From Thermovibrio sp. (lineage in GTDB: Bacteria > Aquificota > Aquificia > Desulfurobacteriales > Desulfurobacteriaceae), in assembly GCA_015490195.1 (NCBI GenBank), contig WFYG01000032.1, positions 17,287-81,286 of the forward strand: DNA of 64,000 bases. Reading direction: 5' to 3'. The position numbers were made by a program, and so were the translations under genes. How positions within the stretch are numbered: position 1 is the first letter of the stretch; every line of letters begins with the position of its first letter. Positions 63,074-64,000 of the stretch are shown here, one piece after another. The notes under the pieces are model-generated. The model was given only the letters and a program-made list of their open reading frames with translations, did no database searches and had not been told where the DNA came from.

Positions 63074-63101
63074 AAAAAAGAGGAGTAGTTTACTCCTCTT
63101 T
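63074..63101 (-). terminator. Intrinsic terminator of ftsZ
   Basis: On the minus strand AAAGAGGAGTA (63101-63091) pairs perfectly with TACTCCTCTTT (63087-63077) as an 11-bp stem with a three-base loop AAC, followed by a run of T (63079-63074). The ftsZ stop codon TAA (63092-63090) lies at the stem-loop junction, so the hairpin forms from the last codons of the gene. Confidence 0.75.
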
Positions 63102-64000
63102 AAGCTCTTTAAGAAGGTCTGATATGTCTATGTCAAGAACGTTGGAACTCTCCTGAGTCTGGAACGGAGTGCTGGTCTCTGAACTTCTCGCAATCTCAGA
63201 GAACCCTGAGATAATAGGCCTTCCTTTCTCGTCAAACCCTGTGGCTATAACCGTTACCTGGATTGATCCTTCAAGCTCGTTGTCAAGGGTTACGCCAAAG
63301 AAGAAGTTGGTGTCGTCCCTCTTCGCCCTCTCCTTTATGAGACCGGCTGCTGCGTAGGCCTCGTCAAGGGTGAGGTCTGAACCTCCACTGATGTTTACAA
63401 GTATCCTGCTTGCCCCTTCCACCTGAACGTTCTCAAGGAGGGGATTGTCTATCGCCTTTCTGGCTGCGGTGAGAGCTCTGTCCTCTCCGCTGGCCTCCCC
63501 TATACCAATAAGGGCGTAACCGCCGCTGTGCATAACGGTTTTAACGTCTGCAAAGTCAAGGTTTATAAGGCCGGGCTTTGTTATCACCTCTGTTATCCCC
63601 TTAACCGCCTGGTAGAGAACATTGTCGGCAAGTTTGAAGGCGTTCAGAATGTTCATATCCTTAGGTGCAATGGTCAGGAGCTTCTGATTAGGAATAACCA
63701 TAAGAGTATCAACGAACTCCTTAAGCCTTCTGATTCCCGCCTCTGCATACTCCTGACGACGCCTGCCCTCAAAGTCAAAGGGTCTTGTTACAACTCCTAC
63801 AGTCAGTATTCCCATGTCTTTGGCTATCTTTGCAACTATCGGTGCTGCCCCTGTTCCCGTTCCTCCTCCCATTCCGGCGGTTATGAAGACCATGTCGGAG
63901 CCTTCTAAAACTTCCCTTATCTTGGGTTCATCCTCTAAGGCCGCTTGTTCTCCGATTTCAGGCTTTCCTCCGGCTCCTAAACCTTTTGTTAACTTCTCTC
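63090..64000 (-). CDS. ftsZ: Cell-division tubulin FtsZ, 5' end outside the window
   Basis: The frame stays open to the right edge ([20 protein letters not shown] read from 63998), so the true start is beyond 64000 and the internal ATG at 63893 is not the start. Visible motifs are the tubulin signature [24 protein letters not shown], the T7 loop [12 protein letters not shown] and [11 protein letters not shown]. After the core comes a short linker and the C-terminal [15 protein letters not shown], the position of the FtsA/ZipA-binding tail. FtsZ forms the division ring. A strong terminator follows. Confidence 0.96.
   Translation of the reverse strand, partial: EKLTKGLGAGGKPEIGEQAALEDEPKIREVLEGSDMVFITAGMGGGTGTGAAPIVAKIAKDMGILTVGVVTRPFDFEGRRRQEYAEAGIRRLKEFVDTLMVIPNQKLLTIAPKDMNILNAFKLADNVLYQAVKGITEVITKPGLINLDFADVKTVMHSGGYALIGIGEASGEDRALTAARKAIDNPLLENVQVEGASRILVNISGGSDLTLDEAYAAAGLIKERAKRDDTNFFFGVTLDNELEGSIQVTVIATGFDEKGRPIISGFSEIARSSETSTPFQTQESSNVLDIDISDLLKELKEE

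Overview
This 64 kb window is a densely packed, RNA-gene-free stretch of a bacterial chromosome. It most resembles a thermophilic, anaerobic, sulfur-metabolising member of the Aquificota, probably Desulfurobacteriales (Desulfurobacterium/Thermovibrio-like). This is inferred from Lys/Glu-rich proteins, almost no intergenic DNA, BioW-type pimelate activation, an SQR-like flavoprotein, a DHH-CBS-tRNA nucleotidyltransferase fusion, a fused MoaC-MoaB, a T2SS-like secretion cluster with PilM/N/O components, and CheV/CheZ chemotaxis next to ftsZ. The genus is not proven.

Layout. (1) 1-10431, minus: a DHH/CBS/tRNA nucleotidyltransferase fusion leads into a type II secretion/type IV pilus-like operon (gspC-D-E-F, pilM-, pilN-, pilO-like, and the first 39 codons of a pilP-like gene cut by the window edge). 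(2) 10485-21428, plus: folP, the c-di-AMP/cell-wall trio cdaA-cdaR-glmM, a DUF3857/transglutaminase protein, a CDF metal exporter with a small orphan protein, tsaD, a DUF123 protein that appears to start at CTG, trpD and ftsY. (3) 21446-27047, minus: a zinc-ribbon protein, a MacB/FtsX-type ABC exporter, msrB, and the molybdenum cofactor genes moaE, mobA and moaC-moaB. (4) 27114-31832, plus: ccsA and a ResB-like partner, ligA, then an accessory trio (DUF2853, HEPN, degenerate nucleotidyltransferase-like). (5) 31829-45126, minus: glmS, purU, two TetR regulators, and two efflux systems (EmrAB-like MFS pump and YbhFSR-like ABC-2 pump) that share one TolC-like channel gene. (6) 45194-47848, plus: mnmE, an M23 peptidase and a bactofilin. 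(7) 47815-52435, minus: bioW, mscS, dtd, marC, a UbiA-type prenyltransferase and a HAD phosphatase. (8) 52593-56308, plus: ychF, recO, an SQR-like flavoprotein and an aminodeoxychorismate lyase-like enzyme, followed by a decayed gamma-glutamylcyclotransferase gene. (9) 56732-64000, minus: ftsZ (5' end outside the window), a terminator, then cheZ-cheA-cheW-soluble chemoreceptor-cheV-cheY.

Most genes abut or overlap by 1-50 bases, so transcription is in long operons, and promoters fall in the few divergent gaps (10.45, 27.08, 45.16 and 52.47 kb). Start codons are mixed: ATG, GTG and TTG, plus one apparent CTG.

The strongest unexplained signal is not a gene. The perfect palindrome GGAGCTCC occurs about 50 times, where under one copy is expected from base composition. 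It lies in all reading frames, in genes of every class and on both coding strands, in the pseudogene, and in the hairpin after ligA. It behaves like a highly iterated palindrome or genome-wide signature sequence.
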